From an uncultured Bacilli bacterium (GTDB taxonomy: Bacteria; Bacillota_I; Bacilli_A; RF39; UBA660), in contig CAKOUR010000004.1 of assembly GCA_934120635.1 (NCBI GenBank), forward strand, positions 28,312 to 92,311: a DNA stretch of 64,000 bases, in the 5' to 3' direction. The notes under the pieces are model-generated. The model saw only the letters and a program-made list of their open reading frames with translations. It was not told the DNA's origin and made no database searches. This document shows positions 26,744-33,878 of the stretch, one piece after another. Positions within the stretch are counted from its first letter, which is position 1. Every line of letters begins with the position of its first letter. Both the position numbers and the translations under genes were made by a program.

Positions 26744-28771
26744 TTGGGAAAAAAGTTAGTTATTGTGGAATCCCCTAGTAAAAGTAAGACAATTGAGAAG
26801 TATTTAGGTAAAGATTATAAAGTTGTTTCTTCACTTGGTCATATTAGAGATTTATCTACTTCTGGTAAATATGGCTTTGGTGTTGATTTAGAGGATCATT
26901 TTAAACCTGATTATAAAATTATTAAGGGTAAGAAAAAATTGGTTACTGAGTTAAAAAAGGAAGTTAAGGCTTCTGATTTTGTTTATTTAGCAACTGACCC
27001 TGATCGGGAAGGAGAGGCTATTTCATGGCATTTATATGATACTCTTGGATTAAAAAATAATGATTATGAAAGAATTGTCTTTAATGAAATTACCAAAGAT
27101 GTCATTTTAGATTCTTTTAGTAAAGCGAGAAAGATAGATGATAATTTGGTTAAATCTCAAGAAGCAAGAAGAATTTTGGATAGAATTATTGGGTTTCGTT
27201 TGAGTAAATTAATGCAGTCTAAGACAGAAGGAAAATCTGCTGGTCGTGTGCAAAGTGTTGCTTTAAAATTAATTGTCGATCGAGAAAGAGAAATCCAAGC
27301 TTTTAATATAGAGAAATATTATGAGATTGATGCTTATTTTGATTCTTTTGATGCAAAGTTAGATAGTTATTGTCATGAGAAAGTAGAGATTTCTACTAAG
27401 GAAGATGCTGATCGTATTCTTGGAGAGTTAGATGAGACTTTTGTTATTGAAGATGTTTCCAAGAAAAAGAAGGATAAGAAAAGTAAGTTTCCTTTTACTA
27501 CTTCTACACTTCAACAAGAGGCTTCTAATAAACTTAATTTTACTTCGAAAAAGACAATGTCAATTGCGCAAAAGCTTTATGAAGGAATTAGTTTAAAAGA
27601 TGAAACGGTTGGTTTGATTACTTATATGAGAACAGATTCTATTCGAATGAGTGATGAATTTGTAAAAAATACTTATGGATATATTAAAAATACTTATGGA
27701 GAAAATTATGTTGGATATGTAAAGAAAGCTAAGAAGACAGAGAATGTTCAAGATGCTCATGAGGCGATTAGACCTACTAGTATTTTTAGAAAGCCAGAAG
27801 ATATTAGGGAATATTTGTCTAATGATGAGTATAAGTTATATCATTTAATTTATTATCGGGCTCTTGCTTCATTGATGAAAGACGCTATGGTGGAAGCTAC
27901 TAGTGTTACGTTACTTAATCATGAGTATCGTTTTAAAACAAGTGGGCAGATTTTGTTGTTTGATGGTTATTTAAAAGTATATTCTTGTTATGAGGATTCT
28001 AATGATAAGATACTTCCTGAACTTGTTTCTGGTAATCAAGTTGTATCTAATCATATTGATGTATCGGAACATGAGACTAAGCCACCTGCTAGATATACAG
28101 AAAGTCGTTTAATTAAGGAAATGGAAGAACTTGGTATTGGTAGACCTTCTACTTATGCAAAGACTATTGATACTTTAAAAGAAAGAGTTTATGTTCAAAT
28201 AGTTGATAAGAAATTTATTCCTACGGATATTGGAATAGAAATCACGGATAAATTACAAGAATTTTTTAAAGATATTATTAATGTAAAATATACCAAAGAA
28301 ATGGAAGATGATTTAGATAAGATTGCTTTAGGAGATTTGGTTTGGTATAAATTGTTAGAGCGTTTTTATGATGACTTTGAACCTAAAGTAGAGGTTGCCT
28401 TTAAAGAAATGGAGAAAAAAGCTCCAGAAGAAACTGGAGAGATGTGTCCTCAGTGTGGTAATCCTTTGGTTATTAAGCAAAGTAGATATGGAAAGTTTGT
28501 TGCGTGTTCTAATTATCCTGAATGTAAATATATTAAGAGTAATGAGGAAAAAAAGGAAGTTAAGGAAATTATGAAATGTCCAGAATGTGATGGGATGATT
28601 GTTGAAAAAGTAACAAGACGAGGAAAGATATTTTATGGTTGTAATCATTATCCTAAGTGTAAGGTTGCTACTTGGGATAAGCCTACTGGTGAGTTATGTT
28701 CTCAGTGTGGAAGTATTTTAGTAGAAACAAAAGATGGAATTAAATGTTCTAAATGTGATAGTAAAAAATAA
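26744..28771 (+). CDS. topA: DNA topoisomerase I
   Basis: Type IA topoisomerase that relaxes negative supercoils. The TTG at 26744 gives MGKKLVIVESPSKSKTIEKY, the canonical start, with AGGG seven bases upstream; an in-frame TTG at 26717 overlaps the -10 box and is ruled out. The Toprim domain includes LATDPDREGEAISWHL; the catalytic tyrosine lies in GLITYMRTDSIRMS. The C-terminus carries three zinc-ribbon modules (CPQCGNPLVI with CSNYPEC; CPECDGMIVE with CNHYPKC; CSQCGSILVE with CSKC). Length is normal. It is transcribed alone between a promoter at 26687 and a strong terminator. Confidence 0.95.
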   Translation: MGKKLVIVESPSKSKTIEKYLGKDYKVVSSLGHIRDLSTSGKYGFGVDLEDHFKPDYKIIKGKKKLVTELKKEVKASDFVYLATDPDREGEAISWHLYDTLGLKNNDYERIVFNEITKDVILDSFSKARKIDDNLVKSQEARRILDRIIGFRLSKLMQSKTEGKSAGRVQSVALKLIVDREREIQAFNIEKYYEIDAYFDSFDAKLDSYCHEKVEISTKEDADRILGELDETFVIEDVSKKKKDKKSKFPFTTSTLQQEASNKLNFTSKKTMSIAQKLYEGISLKDETVGLITYMRTDSIRMSDEFVKNTYGYIKNTYGENYVGYVKKAKKTENVQDAHEAIRPTSIFRKPEDIREYLSNDEYKLYHLIYYRALASLMKDAMVEATSVTLLNHEYRFKTSGQILLFDGYLKVYSCYEDSNDKILPELVSGNQVVSNHIDVSEHETKPPARYTESRLIKEMEELGIGRPSTYAKTIDTLKERVYVQIVDKKFIPTDIGIEITDKLQEFFKDIINVKYTKEMEDDLDKIALGDLVWYKLLERFYDDFEPKVEVAFKEMEKKAPEETGEMCPQCGNPLVIKQSRYGKFVACSNYPECKYIKSNEEKKEVKEIMKCPECDGMIVEKVTRRGKIFYGCNHYPKCKVATWDKPTGELCSQCGSILVETKDGIKCSKCDSKK

Positions 28772-28800
28772 TGTTAGTAGAAAATACTGACATTTTTTTT
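28770..28800 (+). terminator. topA terminator
   Basis: AATGTTAGTA (28770-28779) pairs with TACTGACATT (28785-28794), one wobble, then six further T. Confidence 0.8.
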
Positions 28801-28835
28801 GACAAAATATTTAGGTTAGTTCTAAAGTAAGTATT
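28794..28835 (+). repeat. Direct repeat copy 1 flanking the 28841 gene
   Basis: T-run plus GACAAAATATTTAGGTTAGT and a further 15 bases to GTATT. The same sequence, with one extra T, is at 29727-29769 just upstream of sigK. Both copies carry TTGACA and lie in the same orientation. Confidence 0.85.
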
Positions 28836-28840
28836 ATATA

Positions 28841-29536
28841 TTAATGTAGATTTTTTGTTTTTTTCAAAAATATTATCATAATATATGAAACTATACCTAT
28901 TATGGCACCTTTGATACAACTAAAAAGATATTTATTTATATTACTATTGGTTTCTAATAAACAATTTTTTTTCTCTTCATTTTTTGTAAAAATTACCGAG
29001 TTAATAGCATTACTAAGATATTTCTTTTCATCTTGTGAGAATTCTTCACGTGATTGAATCCAAAACTTATAACTATTGCCATTAACAATGGTATAATAAG
29101 AAAGTACATGATAATTATTACTAAACTGATTAGTGGAAATAAATTTATATTTATTTTCATAAATTGAAGCTGATTTAATTGTGGTAACATCTTTATAATC
29201 ATTTAAAATTTCTTTTAACTCATTTTTATCACAATATGAAAGATTATTTATATTTTCTAAATCTGCTTCTGTTACTTGCAAGATAAATTCTAATTTATTA
29301 TCTAAAATTGCATCAACATAAATATCATTATCAATAAATTTAGATTTCATATTTTGTTCTGTTAATTGAAATTTACTTAAATTGGGGTTATCTGATAAAT
29401 TATTTCTAGTAAAAGTAATAAAATCATCATCTAAATCTAATTTTATATTAATATCAGATAACTCAAGCGTTTGTGCATTAGCTTTCCAAATTGGAATAAA
29501 AAATAAAATCGCTAATAATAAAATTTTTTCGTTCAT
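28841..29536 (-). CDS. Exported hypothetical protein with a C-terminal anchor
   Basis: A 231-residue protein. A signal peptide (ILLLAILFFIPIWKANAQ) precedes a soluble region of about 170 residues; a hydrophobic helix near the C-terminus (LFSCIKGAIIGIVSYIMIIF) followed by KKTK would anchor it. The middle has an alpha/beta pattern (LEFILQVTEADLENI; ENKYKFISTNQFSNNYHVLS; YKFWIQSREEF) reminiscent of exported proteins of Bacilli, but I do not recognise a family. Start: ATG with AGGAGTGA. The gene lies between two near-identical 42-base direct repeats, opposite in direction to its neighbours, so it looks like an inserted cassette. Confidence 0.7.
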   Translation of the reverse strand: MNEKILLLAILFFIPIWKANAQTLELSDINIKLDLDDDFITFTRNNLSDNPNLSKFQLTEQNMKSKFIDNDIYVDAILDNKLEFILQVTEADLENINNLSYCDKNELKEILNDYKDVTTIKSASIYENKYKFISTNQFSNNYHVLSYYTIVNGNSYKFWIQSREEFSQDEKKYLSNAINSVIFTKNEEKKNCLLETNSNINKYLFSCIKGAIIGIVSYIMIIFLKKTKNLH

Positions 29537-29726
29537 TTAATCACTCCTAATTATTAATTAGATTTTATCATTTTTTTCTACAAAAGGCAATTTATTAATC
29601 ATGATTATTTTAAGGAAAAAATTTTTAGAAAAATCTCTAACGAACTAGAAAAATATTGATAAGTATTTTAAATTATTGGGTATGTTATTGAAAGTACTAT
29701 GGTTATTTTAAAAAAAATTATTCCTA

Positions 29727-29769
29727 TTTTTTTGACAAAATATTTTAGGTTAGTTCTAAAGTAAGTATT
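29727..29769 (+). repeat. Direct repeat copy 2, upstream of sigK
   Basis: Matches 28794-28835 except for one extra T in the ATTTTA tract. It includes TTGACA 62 bases before the sigK start and probably contains part of the sigK promoter (possible -10 TAAAGT after 19 bases). Confidence 0.85.
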
Positions 29770-29799
29770 TTTGTTGTATAAATTAGTAGAGGTGTGTTG

Positions 29800-30498
29800 A
29801 TGTTTTTAAGTTTGTTTCATTTGATTATTAGTCATACTTTTTTTATGGGTTCTTATTCTAATGAAGTATTTCCTGATCCATTATCTAAAGAGGAAGAAGA
29901 GGAATATATTAAGAAGATGAAAGAAGGAGATAGTGAGGCTAGGAATCAATTAATTCTTCATAATTTGAGATTGGTAGCGCATATTGTTAAAAAGTTTGAA
30001 ACAAGTGGTAATGATGTTGATGATTTGATTGGGATAGGGACAGTTGGTTTAATTAAGGGAATAGATACTTATTCTGTTGAAAAGAAAGTAAAGCTTACTA
30101 CTTATGCTGCTAAGTGTGCAGAGAATGAAATTTTGATGTATTTTCGGAGTAATAAGAAAAATGCAAAAAATGTTAGTATTTATGACGGGGTGAGTTATGA
30201 TAAAGAGGGAAATGAGATTACTGTTTTAGATGTTTTAAAGACTAAGGATCCTGATTATTTAGAAGATATTTATTTGAAAGATAATATTTTGTTGTTGAGA
30301 AAATATTTAAATATTTTATCGAAAAGAGAGAGGAAGATTATTAATATGCGCTATGGTCTTGAGCATGAGGAAGAGAAGACACAGAAGGAAATTGCTTCTG
30401 CTCTTGGGATTAGTAGGAGTTATGTTTCAAGGATTGAGAAAAGGGCAATTACTAAGGTATTGAGAGAGTTTATTCGGAATAAAAATTACAATGGTTAG
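29800..30498 (+). CDS. sigK: SigK-type sporulation sigma factor
   Basis: About 233 residues from ATG 29800 (AGAGGTG five bases upstream). The first ~20 residues are hydrophobic (MFLSLFHLIISHTFFMGSYS), like the pro-sequence of pro-SigK that SpoIVFB removes. The rest follows SigK closely: FPDPLSKEEEEEYIKKMKEG, LILHNLRLVAHIVKKFE, the core-binding GNDVDDLIGIGTVGLIKGID, ATYAAKCAENEILMYFRS in region 2, and region 4 helix-turn-helix TQKEIASALGISRSYVSRIE. In Bacillus SigK directs late mother-cell genes. The gene is intact here, not split by a skin-like element, but its upstream region contains a duplicated segment. I see no other clear sporulation gene nearby. Confidence 0.88.
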   Translation: MFLSLFHLIISHTFFMGSYSNEVFPDPLSKEEEEEYIKKMKEGDSEARNQLILHNLRLVAHIVKKFETSGNDVDDLIGIGTVGLIKGIDTYSVEKKVKLTTYAAKCAENEILMYFRSNKKNAKNVSIYDGVSYDKEGNEITVLDVLKTKDPDYLEDIYLKDNILLLRKYLNILSKRERKIINMRYGLEHEEEKTQKEIASALGISRSYVSRIEKRAITKVLREFIRNKNYNG

Positions 30499-30519
30499 AG
30501 AAGACTATTGTTTTTTTTC

Positions 30520-30549
30520 TTGACTTTTCTTTCTTTTTTATAGTATGAT
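30520..30549 (+). promoter_or_regulatory. Promoter of the nucleosidase gene
   Basis: TTGACT (30520-30525), 18-base spacer, TATGAT (30544-30549). Confidence 0.6.
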
Positions 30550-30580
30550 TTTAGTGATTTTATTGTGAGGTGAAGAATTT

Positions 30581-31312
30581 ATGGAAAAAAGTCCGATTTT
30601 GTTGCAAGTAGCAATGGAGGTAGAATGTTCTTGTTTGTTAAAAAAAATAGATCATCTTGTGAAAAGAGAGATAGGAGGGTATCTTTTTTATGAAGGGATG
30701 ATTAGAAATTATCCTGTTGTTATTTCTTTATCTAAGGTTGGTTTGATTGAAGCTAGTTCTTCTCTTACTATTGGGATAGAGAATTATCATCCTATAGCAA
30801 TTATTAATTATGGAATAGCAGGAGCTACTACGAGAAAGTTACATGTTTCGGATATGGTTATTGGGACGAATTGTGTTAATATTAATTCTTATAAAAGTTC
30901 TTTTTCTCCTGCTTTGGGTGGCGTTCATCCAGATAAATGGGAACTTCTTACTTTTTTAAGTGGAGAGACTGATCGATTTTTGTCTTATTCTTCAGATGAA
31001 AAGCTTCTTGCATTGGCATTAGGAAATCCACCTAAAACCAATTATTTATGTGGTACTATTGGGAGTGGTGATGTATGGAATCAAGAAGTAGATAGAGTTT
31101 TATTTTTGAATGAAAAGTATCATATTCTTTGTGAAGATATGGAGAGTATTTCGACTTATACGATTGCTCATCATCGAGATATTCCGGTTATTTCTTTTAA
31201 AATGATTTCGGATAATTTACTTCTTGGGGAAGAATATGATCGAGAGGTTGGTATTTATTTACAAGAATATGTTTTTAGTTATGTAGAGAAGTTGATAGGA
31301 GATTTTTTGTAA
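30581..31312 (+). CDS. mtnN: 5'-methylthioadenosine/S-adenosylhomocysteine nucleosidase
   Basis: A 243-residue MTAN/Pfs-like enzyme, which cleaves adenine from MTA, SAH or 5'-deoxyadenosine. Supporting segments: the start LLQVAMEVECSCLLKKID, the base of the active site NYGIAGATTRKLHVSDMVIG, the substrate-binding block CEDMESISTYTIAHHRDIPV (with the ME-E type glutamate) and SFKMISDN with the catalytic Asp. GAGGTGA precedes the ATG. Length matches the family (230-245). It has its own promoter and no operon partners. It probably serves methionine salvage and SAM by-product removal. Confidence 0.85.
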   Translation: MEKSPILLQVAMEVECSCLLKKIDHLVKREIGGYLFYEGMIRNYPVVISLSKVGLIEASSSLTIGIENYHPIAIINYGIAGATTRKLHVSDMVIGTNCVNINSYKSSFSPALGGVHPDKWELLTFLSGETDRFLSYSSDEKLLALALGNPPKTNYLCGTIGSGDVWNQEVDRVLFLNEKYHILCEDMESISTYTIAHHRDIPVISFKMISDNLLLGEEYDREVGIYLQEYVFSYVEKLIGDFL

Positions 31313-31358
31313 ACTTCTTCTTTTTTTCTTTTTTAAATTGTGATAGAATGAATAGAGA

Positions 31359-31383
31359 GTAAAGTAGTATTGTTCTACTTTAC
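31359..31383 (+). promoter_or_regulatory. Perfect 9-bp inverted repeat before the lipase-like gene
   Basis: GTAAAGTAG (31359-31367) and CTACTTTAC (31375-31383), 7-base loop, 25 bases before the ATG and followed by A-rich sequence instead of a T-run. It is not a terminator for the plus strand; an operator or 5'-UTR hairpin is possible. Confidence 0.5.
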
Positions 31384-31407
31384 AAAAATAGTAAAGAGGA
31401 AAGAGAT

Positions 31408-32445
31408 ATGTATACTATTATTGATTATTTAAATTATTATAAAGATACTACTGTAAAGTATGTAAAGTTGAATTCACAAGATTTTTTGATTTTTGCTTGT
31501 CTTTCTTATTTACCTTTAGATTCATTTGGTGAAGAAAAGAATTTACAGGAGTTTGTAAAGTATAGTGTTAAGTTTAAGGATAGGTTGCATGGGGGAAATA
31601 CAGGGAGTTTAGCTTATCAATTATTAAAAGTAATGGTAAAGTCGAAAAGATATCAAGATTTGAAAATTGAAAATTTTGTTGGAAAAAGGGATGATTTTGT
31701 TCAGTTTGGTGCGATGACTTTTGTTTTAGGAAAGAATAAAATTATTTCTTTTAGAGGAAGTGATCGTTCTTTTGTTTCTTGGGTAGAAAATGCTAGGATG
31801 TTTTATCAGTATCCAACAAATACACAGAAAATGGGGATAGATTATCTTAAGAATGCTATTTATAAAGATGATGATAATGTTTATGTTGTGGGACATTCTA
31901 AAGGTGGAAATTTAGCAATGGTTAGTTGTATGGAGTTAGAGAATTCACTTTTAAGAAAGGTTAAACAGATTTATAATTTTGATGGACCTGGGGTATTGAA
32001 AGATGAGTATGAATTAAAGTATAAGAGAATAAAGAAGAAACTGATTAATATTATTCCTTCTAATTCCATGGTTGGGGTTCTTTTATATAATGAGAATTTT
32101 TCTGTTATTAAAAGTAAAAATCATATGATGGAGACACATTATCCTTCTTCATGGTGTTTGTTTGGAGAATTCTTTATAGAAGATAGTTTGAAAGTTTTTT
32201 CTAATCAGTTGCATAATTATACGACTGTGACTTTGGAAAAGATTGATAGGAGAATGCTTGAGGATGCTATGGAGGGGGTGTTTCAGGAACTTAAGGAAGA
32301 GAATACGAGGGATATTAATTTAGAGACAATTAAAGAGGGGTTAGAAAAGTTAAAAGATACTGATTCTCAGGTTTTTCGCTACTTAAATACACTTCTAACT
32401 TCCTTGATTACCGTAAATAAAAAAGAAAGGAATAAAGAAACTTAA
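31408..32445 (+). CDS. Mbeg1-like / DUF2974 alpha/beta-hydrolase
   Basis: A 345-residue lipase-like protein. The nucleophile elbow is GHSKGG (VYVVGHSKGGNLAMVSC); the N-terminal part (YLPLDSFGEEKN) and GAMTFVLGKNKIISFRGSDR fit DUF2974/Mbeg1-like proteins, which are common in Firmicutes. The later acid and histidine are not certain; a histidine occurs in SKNHMMETHYPSSW. No signal peptide is seen, so it would act inside the cell or on membrane lipids. It is transcribed alone, preceded by an inverted repeat, and its terminator has been split by a 189-base insertion. Confidence 0.75.
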   Translation: MYTIIDYLNYYKDTTVKYVKLNSQDFLIFACLSYLPLDSFGEEKNLQEFVKYSVKFKDRLHGGNTGSLAYQLLKVMVKSKRYQDLKIENFVGKRDDFVQFGAMTFVLGKNKIISFRGSDRSFVSWVENARMFYQYPTNTQKMGIDYLKNAIYKDDDNVYVVGHSKGGNLAMVSCMELENSLLRKVKQIYNFDGPGVLKDEYELKYKRIKKKLINIIPSNSMVGVLLYNENFSVIKSKNHMMETHYPSSWCLFGEFFIEDSLKVFSNQLHNYTTVTLEKIDRRMLEDAMEGVFQELKEENTRDINLETIKEGLEKLKDTDSQVFRYLNTLLTSLITVNKKERNKET

Positions 32446-32458
32446 TTCTTAGGTTTCT
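32436..32458 (+). repeat. 23-bp direct repeat, left copy
   Basis: AGAAACTTAATTCTTAGGTT followed by TCT. The identical 23 bases recur at 32648-32670. The repeat is the terminator hairpin of the lipase-like gene; the two copies bracket the small insert. Confidence 0.85.
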
Positions 32459-32530
32459 CAGAGTGTTGACAAACTACCTATTTTGAAAAAAATTGATTTT
32501 TTAATAAATCAAAGTGGGTTAAATTGTCTA

Positions 32531-32577
32531 AAAAGAGCAAATATTAGGTACTTAATCCCTAAAAAATGCTCTTTTTT
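32531..32577 (+). terminator. Terminator hairpin inside the MITE-like element
   Basis: AAAAGAGCA (32531-32539) pairs with TGCTCTTTT (32567-32575), a nested TTAGG/CCTAA stem lies within, then T. Confidence 0.65.
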
Positions 32578-32601
32578 ATACTTTAGTGTGAGAAATATAA
32601 A

Positions 32602-32646
32602 AGGCTGTGACAAAGCCGATTTGAAAAATCGACTTTGTCACAGCCT
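32602..32646. repeat. Long near-perfect palindrome
   Basis: AGGCTGTGACAAAG (32602-32615) is the exact reverse complement of 32633-32646; after a C/A mismatch the stem continues as CGATTT/AAATCG around GAA. Twenty of 21 positions pair. Confidence 0.85.
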
Positions 32647-32647
32647 G

Positions 32648-32677
32648 AGAAACTTAATTCTTAGGTTTCTTTTTTTT
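32648..32677 (+). terminator. Lipase-gene terminator, right copy with T-run
   Basis: GAAACTTAA pairs with TTAGGTTTC (one wobble) followed by eight T. The left copy (32436-32458) has lost its T-run to the insertion. Confidence 0.7.
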
Positions 32678-32679
32678 GA

Positions 32680-33048
32680 CTTAAAACCCAAGCACCATTC
32701 ATACAATATAAAGGAGCATTAACCTCTAAAAATAGCAAAATCAAAATTTTGTTGTAAAAAAGAATCCTAATAAAGAAATATTTGAATAAAACAAGAAATT
32801 TTTTCCAATATTAGTAATGGGAACGATATGGACAAAGAATTACTCTTGAATCATTCAACTGCAGAGAAGAACAATACAAACCTAGAGTACATACCTTGAA
32901 AAAGTAAAGTGCAAGAAAAAAGAAAAAAAAGCCATGAAAAGGAAGTGAGATCAATTAAAACACAAGGCAAAAACGACTCATTTTGATAACTTTAAAGCAA
33001 CTTTAAATCGAATACTAGAGTAATTCGTTAATTATCATGTTATAGTAG
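32680..33048. other. Gene-free stretch before the sortase operon
   Basis: About 370 bases without a supported gene. The sequence is A-rich on the plus strand, unlike the T/G-rich plus strand to its left, and matches the composition of the sortase/adhesin genes that follow. I see only short frames broken by stops, with no ribosome sites; it may be decayed DNA that arrived with the island. Confidence 0.5.
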
Positions 33049-33077
33049 TTGACAATTCAAAAAAATTCTCTTACCAT
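33049..33077 (+). promoter_or_regulatory. Probable promoter of the sortase-adhesin operon
   Basis: TTGACA (33049-33054), 17-base spacer, TACCAT (33072-33077; weak -10). Confidence 0.5.
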
Positions 33078-33100
33078 ATTAAGCCAACTTAGGAGGTTTG

Positions 33101-33127
33101 ATGTTCTTAAGTATTATCAATTTCTAG
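33101..33127 (+). CDS. Possible leader peptide MFLSIINF
   Basis: Eight codons plus TAG behind a perfect AGGAGG (33091-33096). Its stop codon merges into the ribosome site (GGAGGAGG) of the sortase gene, so translation of the leader could reload ribosomes on the sortase. It may also be chance, as the region is AT-rich. Confidence 0.3.
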   Translation: MFLSIINF

Positions 33128-33137
33128 GAGGAGGATC

Positions 33138-33878
33138 ATGAGAGTCACGAAAAAGAAAGCTTATATCTTTATTTTTATCTTCTTCATAATAACCATCCAA
33201 GGAAGTTATCAGTATTTTTATCAAAATCAAAAACAAAGGTCGACCATGAATGTTGGCGTGCGACAAAATAACATCAACAACATGAATTTACCCCGAACCG
33301 CCAAAGAAGATACCATAACTTACTTACAAGAAAAATATCAAAACGAAGATATCAAAGCAACCATCACGATTGACGACGATGATTTCACTTATCCTGTGGT
33401 TCAAACCATTGATAACGATTATTATCTGACGCATGATTACGCAAAAAATAAAGATGCATTAGGAGCCATTTATGCAGACTATCGCATTAACCTAGATACA
33501 AGCAGAAAGATTCTCATTTTCGGTCATAGTTCTACCATTCGTGAAACCCCATTTAATGAATTAGAAAAATACTACGATGAATCTTTCTTTCAAAAACATC
33601 ATATGCTCACCCTAGAAACCAAAAATAATACTTATCATTATGAGATCTTCTCAGTACATATCGAAACAACCGATTTTACTTACATGAATTTAAACTTTGA
33701 AAGCAGTTTGAAATGGTATGCGCATATCAGAAAATTACAAGAAAGAAGCTGGTATCATACCGAAGTAGAATTAAAAAGTGATGATGACATCTTAATTCTA
33801 CAAACCTGCAGTAATCATCCAAAGTATAAAAATAATAAAAGTAAGTATTTATTAATTGTTTCAAGGAGGGTAAAGTAA
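33138..33878 (+). CDS. Class B sortase
   Basis: A 246-residue sortase: one N-terminal membrane helix (about 8-26) and an extracellular catalytic domain. Class B features are YPVVQTIDNDYYLTHDY, GAIYADYRINLD, the catalytic His in ILIFGHSS, Cys in ILQTCSNHPKY, and Arg near the end (YLLIVSRR). It joins sorted proteins to the wall. The stop overlaps the ATG of the large adhesin by one base, so that adhesin is the likely substrate. Class B sortases of the C. difficile SrtB kind are known to accept (S/P)PxTG, and both sorted proteins here end with PPKTG. Codon use (many ACC, GCC, ATC) differs from the flanking genes, suggesting transfer. Confidence 0.88.
   Translation: MRVTKKKAYIFIFIFFIITIQGSYQYFYQNQKQRSTMNVGVRQNNINNMNLPRTAKEDTITYLQEKYQNEDIKATITIDDDDFTYPVVQTIDNDYYLTHDYAKNKDALGAIYADYRINLDTSRKILIFGHSSTIRETPFNELEKYYDESFFQKHHMLTLETKNNTYHYEIFSVHIETTDFTYMNLNFESSLKWYAHIRKLQERSWYHTEVELKSDDDILILQTCSNHPKYKNNKSKYLLIVSRRVK

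Larger units (their letters stand above)
32459..32647. mobile_element. MITE-like 189-bp insertion
   Basis: It has imperfect terminal inverted repeats: CAGAGTGTTGACAAA at the left and, reading inward from the right, CAGGCTGTGACAAA. It contains no credible gene, carries two hairpins (32531-32577 and 32602-32646), and is bracketed by identical 23-bp direct repeats. This is the shape of a small non-autonomous transposable element, although a 23-bp target duplication is unusually long. I cannot name the parent transposon. Confidence 0.55.

Noticed and set aside
28355..28648. Minus-strand frame inside topA
   Set aside because: Antisense to the conserved zinc-ribbon part of topA; low-complexity Ile/Phe/Asn content.
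32483..32722. 79-residue frame across the MITE-like insert
   Set aside because: It runs through two hairpins, both insert ends and a terminator, and has no ribosome site.
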